Source of the DNA: Campylobacterales bacterium
GTDB taxonomy: Bacteria > Campylobacterota > Campylobacteria > Campylobacterales > Thiovulaceae
Direction: 5' to 3'
Length of the DNA stretch: 21,574 bases
Assembly (NCBI GenBank): GCA_012963895.1
Contig: DTUW01000108.1
Location: 1 to 21,574, forward strand
The notes under the pieces are model-generated. The model was not told the origin of the DNA, made no database searches, and was given only the letters and a program-made list of their open reading frames with translations. Below are positions 1-6,867 of the stretch, piece by piece. The first letter of the stretch is position 1. The number at the start of each line of letters is the position of its first letter. The translations under genes were made by a program, and so were the position numbers.

Positions 1-1
1 G

Positions 2-1441
2 GTCTTTGGTGAAAATATTCAGATAGCAAACTCTACTTTTACTAATAATTCCGTTTCTGGTAGTTATGCAACAGGAGGGGCGGTCTTTGGTTATGGTGAT
101 ATTCGGATAACAAACTCTACTTTTTCAAATAATTCCGCTTCTGATGGCGGAGGGGCGGTCTATGGTCACGATATTCAGATAGCAAACTCTACTTTTTCAA
201 ATAATTCCGTTTCTGGTAGTTATGCAAAAGGAGGAGCAGTCTTTGGTTACAATCTTGAAATAGCAAATTCAACTTTTTCTAATAACTCCGCTAATAGTGG
301 AGGAGCGGTCTCTGGTGGCAATCTTGAAATAGAAAACTCTATTTTCTCCAATAATTTCGCTAATAGTGGAGGAGCAATCTATGCCATAGATGACATAATG
401 GTTATTACAAACTCCATATTTGCAAAAAATAGAAGTTTTGGCAATGGAGGAGCTGTATATATAGGCGGTGGAAAGATTACCAACTCTCTTTTTATAGAAA
501 ATAACAGCTCTAAAAGTGGTGGGGCTATTTTTTCAGAATATGGAACGAAAATCACTAACTCTATATTTACCCAAAATATTTCAGAAAATAATATATCGAT
601 AGATGCTCCTTCTCTATCTCTTATTTACAACTACTTAGATATCAATAGAGCTAAAAACATATCTACAAATTATCACAATATCCAACCACAAGAGGGGGAT
701 ATTCTCTTTGATGAAAACTTCTCTCTACCTGCTAACTCGGTTCTAATTGATAAAGGGGTTGAAATCGATACAGGAACTCTTACCTATCTCTATGCTGTTG
801 ATAACTCGATGCCTCCTTTTGATATGGAATGTAATGAAAGGGTGGTAAATGGAAAAATGGATATTGGACCAATCGAGTTTGGAGGTCGTGAAGGGAATTC
901 GTGCAATGGAAATAGTTCCAATGTTGTCAAAAATAGCGATGTTGTAATTCCTATCCATCAAGGTTGGAACTTAGTAGCTGTTGATATAAATCTATCCGAT
1001 ATTCCTAATGATATTCCTATTATCTGGACATACTCAGATGGTAATTGGTCGGCTTACTCTCCAAATGGAGAATTTACCCAAGCTATTTCAGATAGTGGAT
1101 TTCCTATTATCTCTAAACCTCTAAACTCTAATCAAGGAACTTGGTTTTTGAGTAATAGTGATTTCAACCTCATCTATACCAAACCTCTACAAAATGAGAG
1201 TAACTTCTCAACTCCTGAAATTCCAACTATATCAGCCCCTAATATTGGCTGGAATCTCTTAGGAACTGCTACAACTATACCAACTAATATAGTTAAGTGC
1301 GAAAATGGAGAAGTCCAAATTATTTGGAGATATATAGATAATAGTTGGCTCTTCTATGAGCCGGATATAGACCCATCTACTTTGGAAAACACTTTTCAAG
1401 CTATAAAAGCTAATGATGGCTTTTGGGTGAAATGTAAATAA
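2..1441 (+). CDS. Secreted right-handed beta-helix protein with PMP-like repeats and tandem C-terminal GWN domains (5' truncated)
   Basis: The frame is open from base 2 to the TAA at 1439-1441, so the gene begins before the window. An ATG at 398 lies inside the repeats and is unlikely to be the real start. Residues 1 to about 190 are repeats of 23-27 residues with a GGA(V/I) turn followed by N-S-x-F-x-x-N, the pattern of chlamydial polymorphic outer membrane protein repeats and related parallel beta-helix proteins. A D-I-G-P-I-E segment near base 860 resembles the D-I-G-A-x-E end of choice-of-anchor type beta-helix proteins. Two related domains follow, starting at bases 962 and 1247, each with G-W-N-L, then I-W-x-Y...W...Y, then a final G-x-W-F or G-F-W-V. 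The family implies an exported surface or secreted protein. The ligand is unknown, and no signal peptide or autotransporter barrel is visible here. The gene is convergent with pglF. Confidence 0.85.
   Translation, partial: VFGENIQIANSTFTNNSVSGSYATGGAVFGYGDIRITNSTFSNNSASDGGGAVYGHDIQIANSTFSNNSVSGSYAKGGAVFGYNLEIANSTFSNNSANSGGAVSGGNLEIENSIFSNNFANSGGAIYAIDDIMVITNSIFAKNRSFGNGGAVYIGGGKITNSLFIENNSSKSGGAIFSEYGTKITNSIFTQNISENNISIDAPSLSLIYNYLDINRAKNISTNYHNIQPQEGDILFDENFSLPANSVLIDKGVEIDTGTLTYLYAVDNSMPPFDMECNERVVNGKMDIGPIEFGGREGNSCNGNSSNVVKNSDVVIPIHQGWNLVAVDINLSDIPNDIPIIWTYSDGNWSAYSPNGEFTQAISDSGFPIISKPLNSNQGTWFLSNSDFNLIYTKPLQNESNFSTPEIPTISAPNIGWNLLGTATTIPTNIVKCENGEVQIIWRYIDNSWLFYEPDIDPSTLENTFQAIKANDGFWVKCK
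15..249 (+). repeat. Near-identical direct repeat inside the beta-helix gene (156-base period)
   Basis: Bases 15-93 and 171-249 align with five mismatches over 79 bases by eye, and the first 57 bases differ at only two positions. The period of 156 bases equals two protein repeat units (25 + 27 residues), so a two-unit block was probably duplicated recently. Diverged units continue downstream, with GGA turns near bases 74, 149, 230, 299, 368, 446 and 518. All spacings are multiples of three, so gain or loss of a unit would keep the frame. Confidence 0.85.
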
Positions 1442-1476
1442 AAAAGGGGGAGGGGGAAATCCTCCTAATCCCCTCC
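1434..1476 (-). terminator. Probable Rho-independent terminator of the hldD-pglE-pglF operon
   Basis: GGAGGGG at 1449-1455 pairs perfectly with CCCCTCC at 1470-1476. Read on the minus strand, the hairpin is followed by six T residues and then ATTT (complement of 1437-1445). The hairpin overlaps the last codons and stop of pglF and sits against the stop of the convergent beta-helix gene. The plus-strand side has no T run, so termination is expected mainly for minus-strand transcripts. Position and T run are seen; function is inferred. Confidence 0.5.
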
Positions 1477-3219
1477 TCTGTTGTGGTTGAACTCAGGCAC
1501 TATCTCTTTTAAGATTGGTAATTTCTCCTCTCCTTTCGCTTTAAATAGCCTTTCAATATCTTTTCTCAACTTCTCAATTGGATACTTAGTAGGTTTAGTT
1601 ACAAAAATAGATTCGTATTTAGTTCTAACTTCACTATCACTAATTAGCAACTCTTCATATTTCTTCTCTCCCGGTCTCAACCCTATAAATTGGATAGGTA
1701 AATCCTCCTTTCCATATATCTGCTTCATCTTGTTAGCCAAATCTACAATTTTTACAGGTTCGCCCATGTCTAATATGAATATCTCTCCACTTTTCGCCAA
1801 AGTTCCAGCCTGTAAAACAAGATGACAAGCCTCTGAAATTAACATAAAATAGCGGGTGATTTCTGGGTGGGTTACCGTAATTGGTCGGTTGTTCTCTATA
1901 AGCTCTCGAAATTTTGGAATCACACTCCCACTACTACCTAAGACATTCCCAAACCTAACTGCCCCTATCTCTGTCTCTCCCGCCTCCACATTTTGAGCAT
2001 ATAACTCTACTATCCGTTTAGTAGTTCCCATAACATTGGTTGGACGAACCGCCTTATCTGTTGAGACTATAACAACCTTTTGAACTTTGTATTTTATTGA
2101 TAGGTCTATTACATTGATTGAACCTAGTATATTGTTCTCCACCGCACTATCTATATTCTCCTCACAAAGTGGAACATGTTTATATGCTGCCGCATGTAGA
2201 ACCAAATCTATTTTATGACTTTGGAAAATCTCCTCTAACCTGCTTCTATTCTTAATATCTAATAGATAATTCTTGTGGTTGGACTTTTGGAGCTTCTCAT
2301 TTATTTGATATAGATTATATTCACTATGTTCAACTAAATACATCTCATTCGCTCCAAACCTCTCAACTTGCAGGGATAGCTCACTACCAATACTACCCCC
2401 TGCCCCCGTAATTAGAACATTCTTACCTTTGATAAACTCCTCAACCGCTTTTAAATCCAAATCCTTTGGGTGTCGAGCTAAGAGGTCTTCAATTGAGATA
2501 TTTGATATTGTATTGGAGAGGTTCGATTTTATTTTTATATCCTTGACCCCTGCCCTCTTCAACCTATCAAAAATAGAGTTCATATCTCCAACTTGACTAT
2601 TTATAATAGCCGAACTTATTCCATAGTTCTGAACTATCTCCTCTATCTCCTCCTCTCCAAAAACCCTAATATTTGAGATATATCCATTCTTTCTATTTGA
2701 CCTCTTATCAATATCTACTATCGCCACTGGGGTATAGTCCAGTTTTCCACTTCTACACTCTTTGATAATTGAAGCTATCCCACTATCCACCCCTACTATT
2801 AGAGTTGGATTGGTTGATAGAGTTATCCTATTTTCTATATACAACCTCCGCAACATTCTGAAAATAGAGATAAGACCGAGAGAGAGAAAGAAATCTATAA
2901 CAATTACACTTTTTGGAATAGGTAGCAGATAATCTATCCTGATTAGAACCATAAAGACAAATAGAGAATATGCAACCACATGGGCTTTTATGATATTGAT
3001 GATGTCGTGGAGAGATACCAATCGCCAGATGAGGTGGTAACTTCTAAAATAGAGAAGGGCTAAGACTTTTAAAGTAGTGATGGTTAAAAATATTTCGGGT
3101 AGATTGTTGAACCATATTGGAGGAATATCAAAATTGAATCTCAACAGATAGGCAAAATAGAGAGAGAAGGCACTAAATAGAATATCAAAGGAGAGAAAAA
3201 AGAAAAATCTAAATATCAT
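1465..3219 (-). CDS. pglF: UDP-N-acetylglucosamine 4,6-dehydratase, membrane type (PglF/CapD/WbpM family)
   Basis: This enzyme converts UDP-GlcNAc to the 4-keto-6-deoxy sugar, the first step toward bacillosamine-type or related amino sugars on the cytoplasmic face of the membrane. The 584-residue length fits the long membrane-bound family. About four hydrophobic segments lie within residues 1-125. A first Rossmann-like region begins near residue 139, but its glycine motif is atypical (G143-V-D-S-G147). The catalytic SDR domain has G-A-G-G-S-I-G-S at 272-279. S-T-D-K-A-V at 386-391 is followed by N-V-M-G-T-T-K ending at K401, with Met in place of the usual SDR Tyr, as is known for PglF-like dehydratases. 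The ATG overlaps the end of pglE by 11 bases, and an AAGGTGG Shine-Dalgarno lies inside pglE. It is the last gene of the operon. A WbpM/CapD role in O-antigen or capsule synthesis is an alternative to protein glycosylation. Confidence 0.9.
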   Translation of the reverse strand: MIFRFFFFLSFDILFSAFSLYFAYLLRFNFDIPPIWFNNLPEIFLTITTLKVLALLYFRSYHLIWRLVSLHDIINIIKAHVVAYSLFVFMVLIRIDYLLPIPKSVIVIDFFLSLGLISIFRMLRRLYIENRITLSTNPTLIVGVDSGIASIIKECRSGKLDYTPVAIVDIDKRSNRKNGYISNIRVFGEEEIEEIVQNYGISSAIINSQVGDMNSIFDRLKRAGVKDIKIKSNLSNTISNISIEDLLARHPKDLDLKAVEEFIKGKNVLITGAGGSIGSELSLQVERFGANEMYLVEHSEYNLYQINEKLQKSNHKNYLLDIKNRSRLEEIFQSHKIDLVLHAAAYKHVPLCEENIDSAVENNILGSINVIDLSIKYKVQKVVIVSTDKAVRPTNVMGTTKRIVELYAQNVEAGETEIGAVRFGNVLGSSGSVIPKFRELIENNRPITVTHPEITRYFMLISEACHLVLQAGTLAKSGEIFILDMGEPVKIVDLANKMKQIYGKEDLPIQFIGLRPGEKKYEELLISDSEVRTKYESIFVTKPTKYPIEKLRKDIERLFKAKGEEKLPILKEIVPEFNHNRGGD

Positions 3220-4321
3220 CTACCACCTTTCTAATTTGTTCAGATACAAAATCAACCTCATCATCACTCATCGCCGTTCCACTTGGTAAGCAGAGTCCAT
3301 TGCTAAATAACTTTTCAGAAGTCCCATCAACATAGGAGATAGCATCTCTAAATAGAGGTTGAAGGTGCATAGGTTTCCAGAGCGGACGAGTTTCAATATT
3401 GAATTGTTGGAGTTTATGGATAGTTTTCTCTATATCTACATTTTTGCGAAATGTTAGAGTTGTAAGCCATCTATTACCAATAGAGTTCTCAATTTCAGGC
3501 ATAAAGTCGGCTATATCGTGAAGATTTTGAAAATATCTTTTGAAAATGGCTCGTCGTCTATCTATCCGCTCTTGAAGCACCTCCATTTGAGCAACTCCAA
3601 TAGATGCTAAAACATTACTTAAACGGTAGTTATATCCAAACTCCACATGTTCATAGTGTAAAAAATTCTCTTTTGCTTGTGTGGATAAAAACCTAGCTTT
3701 TGCAATATCTTTTTCAGATTTGCCAACCAAAATCCCTCCGCCAGAAGTTGTTAAAATCTTATTCCCATTGAATGAGTAGATTCCAAACTCTCCAAATGTT
3801 CCACTCTCTTGACCTTTAAAAGAAGCCCCGAGAGATTCGGCTGAATCCTCAATTAGGGTAATTCCATATCTGTTACAGATTTCCAAAATCTTATCTATTT
3901 GTGCCATCTGCCCATAAAGATGGGTAACTATCAGAGCCTTAGGGGTCTCCTTTTTCCAATTTTTTAGAAATTCTTCCAATAGTTTTGGTGATAAATTCCA
4001 CGAACTATCAGAGTCAATAAATATTGGAGTTGCCCCCTGATAGAGTATAGGAGCTACTGAACCGATAAAGGTAAAGGAGGAGGCTAGGACATAGTCTCCC
4101 GGCTGAATTCCCAAAACCCTTAATGCAAGATGGATTGCAGAAGTTCCACTATTGAGAGCTAAAACATGTTTAGCCCCTGTTCTCTTTCTAATACTCTCCT
4201 CAAACTTATCCACATACTCTCCAAGAGGAGCGATATAGTTACTTTCAAAAACTCTCTGAATATATTCCAACTCTTTTCCACTCATATGAGGAGGGGATAG
4301 GAAAATCTTTCTATTTTTCAT
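3209..4321 (-). CDS. pglE: UDP-4-keto-6-deoxy-GlcNAc aminotransferase (PglE-like, DegT/DnrJ/EryC1/StrS family)
   Basis: A PLP-dependent transaminase that places an amino group on C4 of the 4-keto-6-deoxy sugar made by PglF. Its 370-residue length is close to the usual 370-390. The N-terminus (F-L-S-P-P-H-M-S-G then S-N-Y-I-A-P-L-G-E) closely matches my recollection of Campylobacter PglE. N-S-G-T-S-A is at 57-62, the cofactor-ring aspartate lies in I-E-D-S-A-E-S at 157-163, and the Schiff-base lysine is K188 in S-F-N-G-N-K. The C-terminal E-T-R-P-L-W-K-P-M-H block is also typical. Its ATG overlaps the hldD stop region by 11 bases and its 3' end overlaps pglF by 11, so all three should be co-translated. 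No acetyltransferase (PglD) or glycosyltransferase gene is next to it in this window. Confidence 0.92.
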   Translation of the reverse strand: MKNRKIFLSPPHMSGKELEYIQRVFESNYIAPLGEYVDKFEESIRKRTGAKHVLALNSGTSAIHLALRVLGIQPGDYVLASSFTFIGSVAPILYQGATPIFIDSDSSWNLSPKLLEEFLKNWKKETPKALIVTHLYGQMAQIDKILEICNRYGITLIEDSAESLGASFKGQESGTFGEFGIYSFNGNKILTTSGGGILVGKSEKDIAKARFLSTQAKENFLHYEHVEFGYNYRLSNVLASIGVAQMEVLQERIDRRRAIFKRYFQNLHDIADFMPEIENSIGNRWLTTLTFRKNVDIEKTIHKLQQFNIETRPLWKPMHLQPLFRDAISYVDGTSEKLFSNGLCLPSGTAMSDDEVDFVSEQIRKVVDDI

Positions 4322-5303
4322 CTCTATATATCCTCTTGATTTCGTCTATATAGTCTCTAATTCCATCTTCAAGGGAGAAGCGGGGCGAATATCCCAATTT
4401 CTGTTGGGTTTCTCTAATATCTGCTTGTGTGAAAAATTGGTATTGAGAGGTGTATGGGTTTGGAATATATTCACTTCCGTAATCTGTTCCCAACTCCATT
4501 TGCAAAATATCGGCTATATCTTGAAAACTTCTCGCTATCCCCGTTCCAACATTGTAGATACCCGATTCACCTTCGATAGCTTTGATATTTGCTTGAATGA
4601 CATCTTCAATATAGACAAAGTCCCTAAAAATCTTATCACTCCCTTCAAAGAGCCGGGGAGCTTGACCGCTCAAAATCTGCAATCCAAATTGGAGAACCAT
4701 AGATGCCGTTTTTCCTTTGAAAAATTCTCTTGCTCCATAGACATTGAAATATCGTAACCCAACTATCTCCACCTCATCGAAATATCTCCTACTCAAATTG
4801 TCCATAACTAACTTACTAAATCCATAGATATTTTTCGGCTCTTCATTTCCAACTTTTTGAGGACTTGGACTATTTCCATAGACTGCACCGCTTGAAGCAT
4901 ATATCACCTTAGAGCCGAACCGTTTTGCATATTCCAATATAGACCTAAAACTATCTACATTGGTTTCCATGACTAATTTCTGATTGGTAGCGGTTGTATC
5001 GCTGATAGCTGCTTGGTGAAAAATGTAATCGAACTTTCTGCTAAATAGCCTTTCCAAATCTTCTCTATTGGTAATATCTCCCGTGATTATTTCCCCTCGA
5101 AACCCTAAGAGATTTTTAAAATGTCCTAAGCTGATGGGGTTTCCGTTTTCAAATCTATTACCATCTTGAAACCTATCAAATACCACTATTTCAGCATCTG
5201 GATAGTGTTCCTGCAAGTAGAAAGCTAGATTAGAACCGATAAATCCAGCTCCACCTGTAATAAGAACTGCACTATTAGATAAATCTTTGTCTATATACCT
5301 CAT
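4311..5303 (-). CDS. hldD: ADP-L-glycero-D-manno-heptose 6-epimerase
   Basis: This cytoplasmic enzyme epimerises ADP-D-glycero-D-manno-heptose at C6, the last step in making the heptose donor for lipopolysaccharide or lipooligosaccharide core. It is an extended SDR protein of 330 residues, with G-G-A-G-F-I-G-S at 17-24, H-Q-A-A-I-S-D-T-T near 96-104, and catalytic Y160/K164 in Y-G-F-S-K. The blocks L-R-Y-F-N-V-Y-G, F-R-D-F-V-Y-I and I-P-N-P-Y are characteristic of HldD. I chose the ATG at 5303 over the in-frame TTG at 5306, because AGGAGG then sits six bases before the start rather than three. It is the first gene of the minus-strand sugar operon and has a -10-like box at 5324-5329. The other heptose genes (gmhA, gmhB, hldE) are not in the window. 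Confidence 0.92.
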   Translation of the reverse strand: MRYIDKDLSNSAVLITGGAGFIGSNLAFYLQEHYPDAEIVVFDRFQDGNRFENGNPISLGHFKNLLGFRGEIITGDITNREDLERLFSRKFDYIFHQAAISDTTATNQKLVMETNVDSFRSILEYAKRFGSKVIYASSGAVYGNSPSPQKVGNEEPKNIYGFSKLVMDNLSRRYFDEVEIVGLRYFNVYGAREFFKGKTASMVLQFGLQILSGQAPRLFEGSDKIFRDFVYIEDVIQANIKAIEGESGIYNVGTGIARSFQDIADILQMELGTDYGSEYIPNPYTSQYQFFTQADIRETQQKLGYSPRFSLEDGIRDYIDEIKRIYRDEK

Positions 5304-5323
5304 CAATATCCTCCTAAATAGAT

Positions 5324-5329
5324 TTTATA
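5324..5329 (-). promoter_or_regulatory. Candidate -10 box for hldD-pglE-pglF
   Basis: TATAAA on the minus strand, preceded by TTG, about 20 bases upstream of the hldD ATG and its AGGAGG. No clear -35 is seen, which is normal for sigma70 promoters of Campylobacter-type bacteria. It abuts and slightly overlaps a plus-strand -10-like box at 5328-5333. Confidence 0.35.
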
Positions 5330-5333
5330 CAAT
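5328..5333 (+). promoter_or_regulatory. Candidate -10 box for the DNA methyltransferase
   Basis: TACAAT (five of six matches to TATAAT), 29 bases before the preferred methyltransferase ATG at 5363. It shares two bases with the divergent minus-strand box, so the two polymerases would compete. It is a single short match and therefore weak evidence. Confidence 0.3.
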
Positions 5334-5362
5334 ATATCCGAAATTTAGAAATAGGTAGGTTG

Positions 5363-6319
5363 ATGCTATTCAACGATTTAGAGACAAGAAAAGAGATTTT
5401 TTTATCCAATTTACGAGGTAAGAAACAGAAATATAAGAGATACCTTGGAGCTCCTATTAGATACCCCGGTGGAAAGAGTCTGGCGGTTGGGTATATTTTG
5501 GAACTATTACCAAATGGTATTGAGAGAGTAATAAGCCCATTTTTAGGGGGCGGTAGTGTAGAGGTAGCTATTAGCAAAGAGTTGAATATACCTGTAATAG
5601 GTTTCGACATTTTCGATATTTTGGTAAATTTTTGGCAGGTTCTCTTAGATAGAGATAGTAAGCGGAAGATGTTGGAAATTCTCCACTCTCTTGAACCAAA
5701 CAGAGAGACATACAATAGAGTAAAGGAGATTTTAAAAAGACATTGGGAATGGAGCGAATATGGAAAAGGTTCGTCTAAATATTTGATAAAAGATAAAATA
5801 GTTTTGGCATCTTACTACTATTTCAACTACAACCTAAGTTATGGACCCGGTTTCTTAGGTTGGTCGAGTAGTATATATCTCAACAAATCTAAATATCTCT
5901 CAATGTTAGAGAAATTGGAAAAGTTCCAAAATAGCAACTTAGAGGTATATCAATCCGATTTTAGAGCTGTTTTGGAAAAGTATAGAGATGATTTTCTCTA
6001 TCTAGACCCCCCTTACTATATTGGTTCAGATAGTAAGATGTTTAAGGGTATCTATCCTATGAGAAACTTTCCTATCCACCATAATGGATTTCCCCATGAA
6101 GTATTGAGGGATAAATTGAGAGAACATAGGGGAGGGTTTATTCTCAGCTATAACGATTCTCCAACTATTAGAGAATTTTATAAAGAATACCACCAATATT
6201 TTCCCTCTTGGCAATATACTATGGGTCAAGGAGAGAAGAGAATAGGAAAATATCGAAAGGAGAGACAGAGTAATATCAAGCAGAGCCACGAAATAGTGAT
6301 ATTCTCTCCTCCAAACTAA
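5363..6319 (+). CDS. Class D12 N6-adenine-specific DNA methyltransferase
   Basis: It transfers a methyl group from S-adenosylmethionine to adenine N6 in a specific DNA site. I chose the ATG at 5363 (318 residues) with AGG seven bases upstream; a TTG at 5360 is in frame. R-Y-P-G-G-K-S at about 33-39 and the S-P-F-L-G-G-G-S motif I (FLGGGS at 60-65) form the AdoMet pocket. The catalytic D-P-P-Y is at 215-218, preceded by a hydrophobic strand. This X-I-IV order is that of the Dam/MboI-like D12 group. The recognition sequence cannot be read from the protein. The gene converges on a small minus-strand ORF, with two bases between the stop codons, which suggests a restriction-modification pair. An orphan regulatory methylase is the alternative. 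One row checked, 5761-5820, is about 27% G+C, below many neighbouring rows. Confidence 0.88.
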   Translation: MLFNDLETRKEIFLSNLRGKKQKYKRYLGAPIRYPGGKSLAVGYILELLPNGIERVISPFLGGGSVEVAISKELNIPVIGFDIFDILVNFWQVLLDRDSKRKMLEILHSLEPNRETYNRVKEILKRHWEWSEYGKGSSKYLIKDKIVLASYYYFNYNLSYGPGFLGWSSSIYLNKSKYLSMLEKLEKFQNSNLEVYQSDFRAVLEKYRDDFLYLDPPYYIGSDSKMFKGIYPMRNFPIHHNGFPHEVLRDKLREHRGGFILSYNDSPTIREFYKEYHQYFPSWQYTMGQGEKRIGKYRKERQSNIKQSHEIVIFSPPN

Positions 6320-6321
6320 TA

Positions 6322-6864
6322 TTACTTGGAAATCCTATGTTTATGATATTGGAGGTATTCATTATAAATATCTTTGTATCTGCTATGGTATGGTTCGTTG
6401 TTTTCTTGAAAATTCCAATCAGGGTATCGCTTTTCTGATTGGTAAAAATCATCTTTACAAACTTTTTCCATCTCTTTGGAACTCAAAATATCGATAATGT
6501 GATAACCAAACAACCCCGGCACTCTTGCTTTAATGCTTGAAGAAGCTATAACAAATAGTTCAACTTTTTTATTCTGTTCTAACTCTCTTCTAATAAGTTC
6601 ATGAATGATAAATCTTGAAGGACCGGGGCTACCTGTTCGAGCATTAATATAAAAATTCATTGTAGCTTTGATTCCCCCTATTGCAGACGAACCACCAATT
6701 TTCTTAATTTCACCATTAGAAGTTATGATATATACTCTTGGTAAGTTAGAGTTTAAATCTTCATTAGAAGAAATATATTTTATTGATATGTGATTTGGAC
6801 TATCTTCATTTCTAAGAGTAAAATCACCAATCTTGACTGCTGTTTTTACTTGACTAATATCCAA
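6322..6864 (-). CDS. Putative restriction endonuclease with GIY-YIG-like features
   Basis: I do not recognise this 180-residue protein at family level with confidence. V-Y-I-I-T at 44-48, then N-G-E-I and K-I-G-G-S at 55-59, resembles the two strands of a GIY-YIG nuclease with K-I-G in place of Y-I-G. A helix with R84, H88 and R92-R93 follows, then a hydrophobic strand (about 103-108). Near the C-terminus, W150, N151, E154, N155-N156 and E157 could supply the metal-binding Glu. There is no signal peptide or membrane segment. The start is TTG at 6864 with GGAAAGGG about ten bases upstream, three bases after the stop of the deaminase gene, so it is probably read from that transcript. Beside a D12 methyltransferase, a Type II restriction enzyme is the natural guess. 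Rows counted by eye are about 22-28% G+C (for example 6721-6780), lower than neighbours, which hints at transfer. Confidence 0.55.
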   Translation of the reverse strand: MDISQVKTAVKIGDFTLRNEDSPNHISIKYISSNEDLNSNLPRVYIITSNGEIKKIGGSSAIGGIKATMNFYINARTGSPGPSRFIIHELIRRELEQNKKVELFVIASSSIKARVPGLFGYHIIDILSSKEMEKVCKDDFYQSEKRYPDWNFQENNEPYHSRYKDIYNEYLQYHKHRISK

Positions 6865-6867
6865 TGA

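Noticed and set aside
15..560. Possible CRISPR array from the regular repeats at the window start
   Set aside because: The repeats are in frame, of unequal length (69-81 bases), diverged, and encode a beta-helix pattern without separate spacers.
1481..1825. Plus-strand ORF of 114 residues
   Set aside because: It is antisense to the conserved 3' part of pglF.
4404..4757. Plus-strand ORF of 117 residues
   Set aside because: It is antisense to hldD, with cysteine- and phenylalanine-rich nonsense typical of a shadow frame.
5314..5715. Minus-strand ORF of 133 residues
   Set aside because: It lies opposite the methyltransferase coding region and crosses the divergent promoter region; no recognisable protein features.
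6320..6321. Terminator between methyltransferase and putative nuclease
   Set aside because: Only two bases separate the stops, and no G+C-rich hairpin with a T run is visible nearby.
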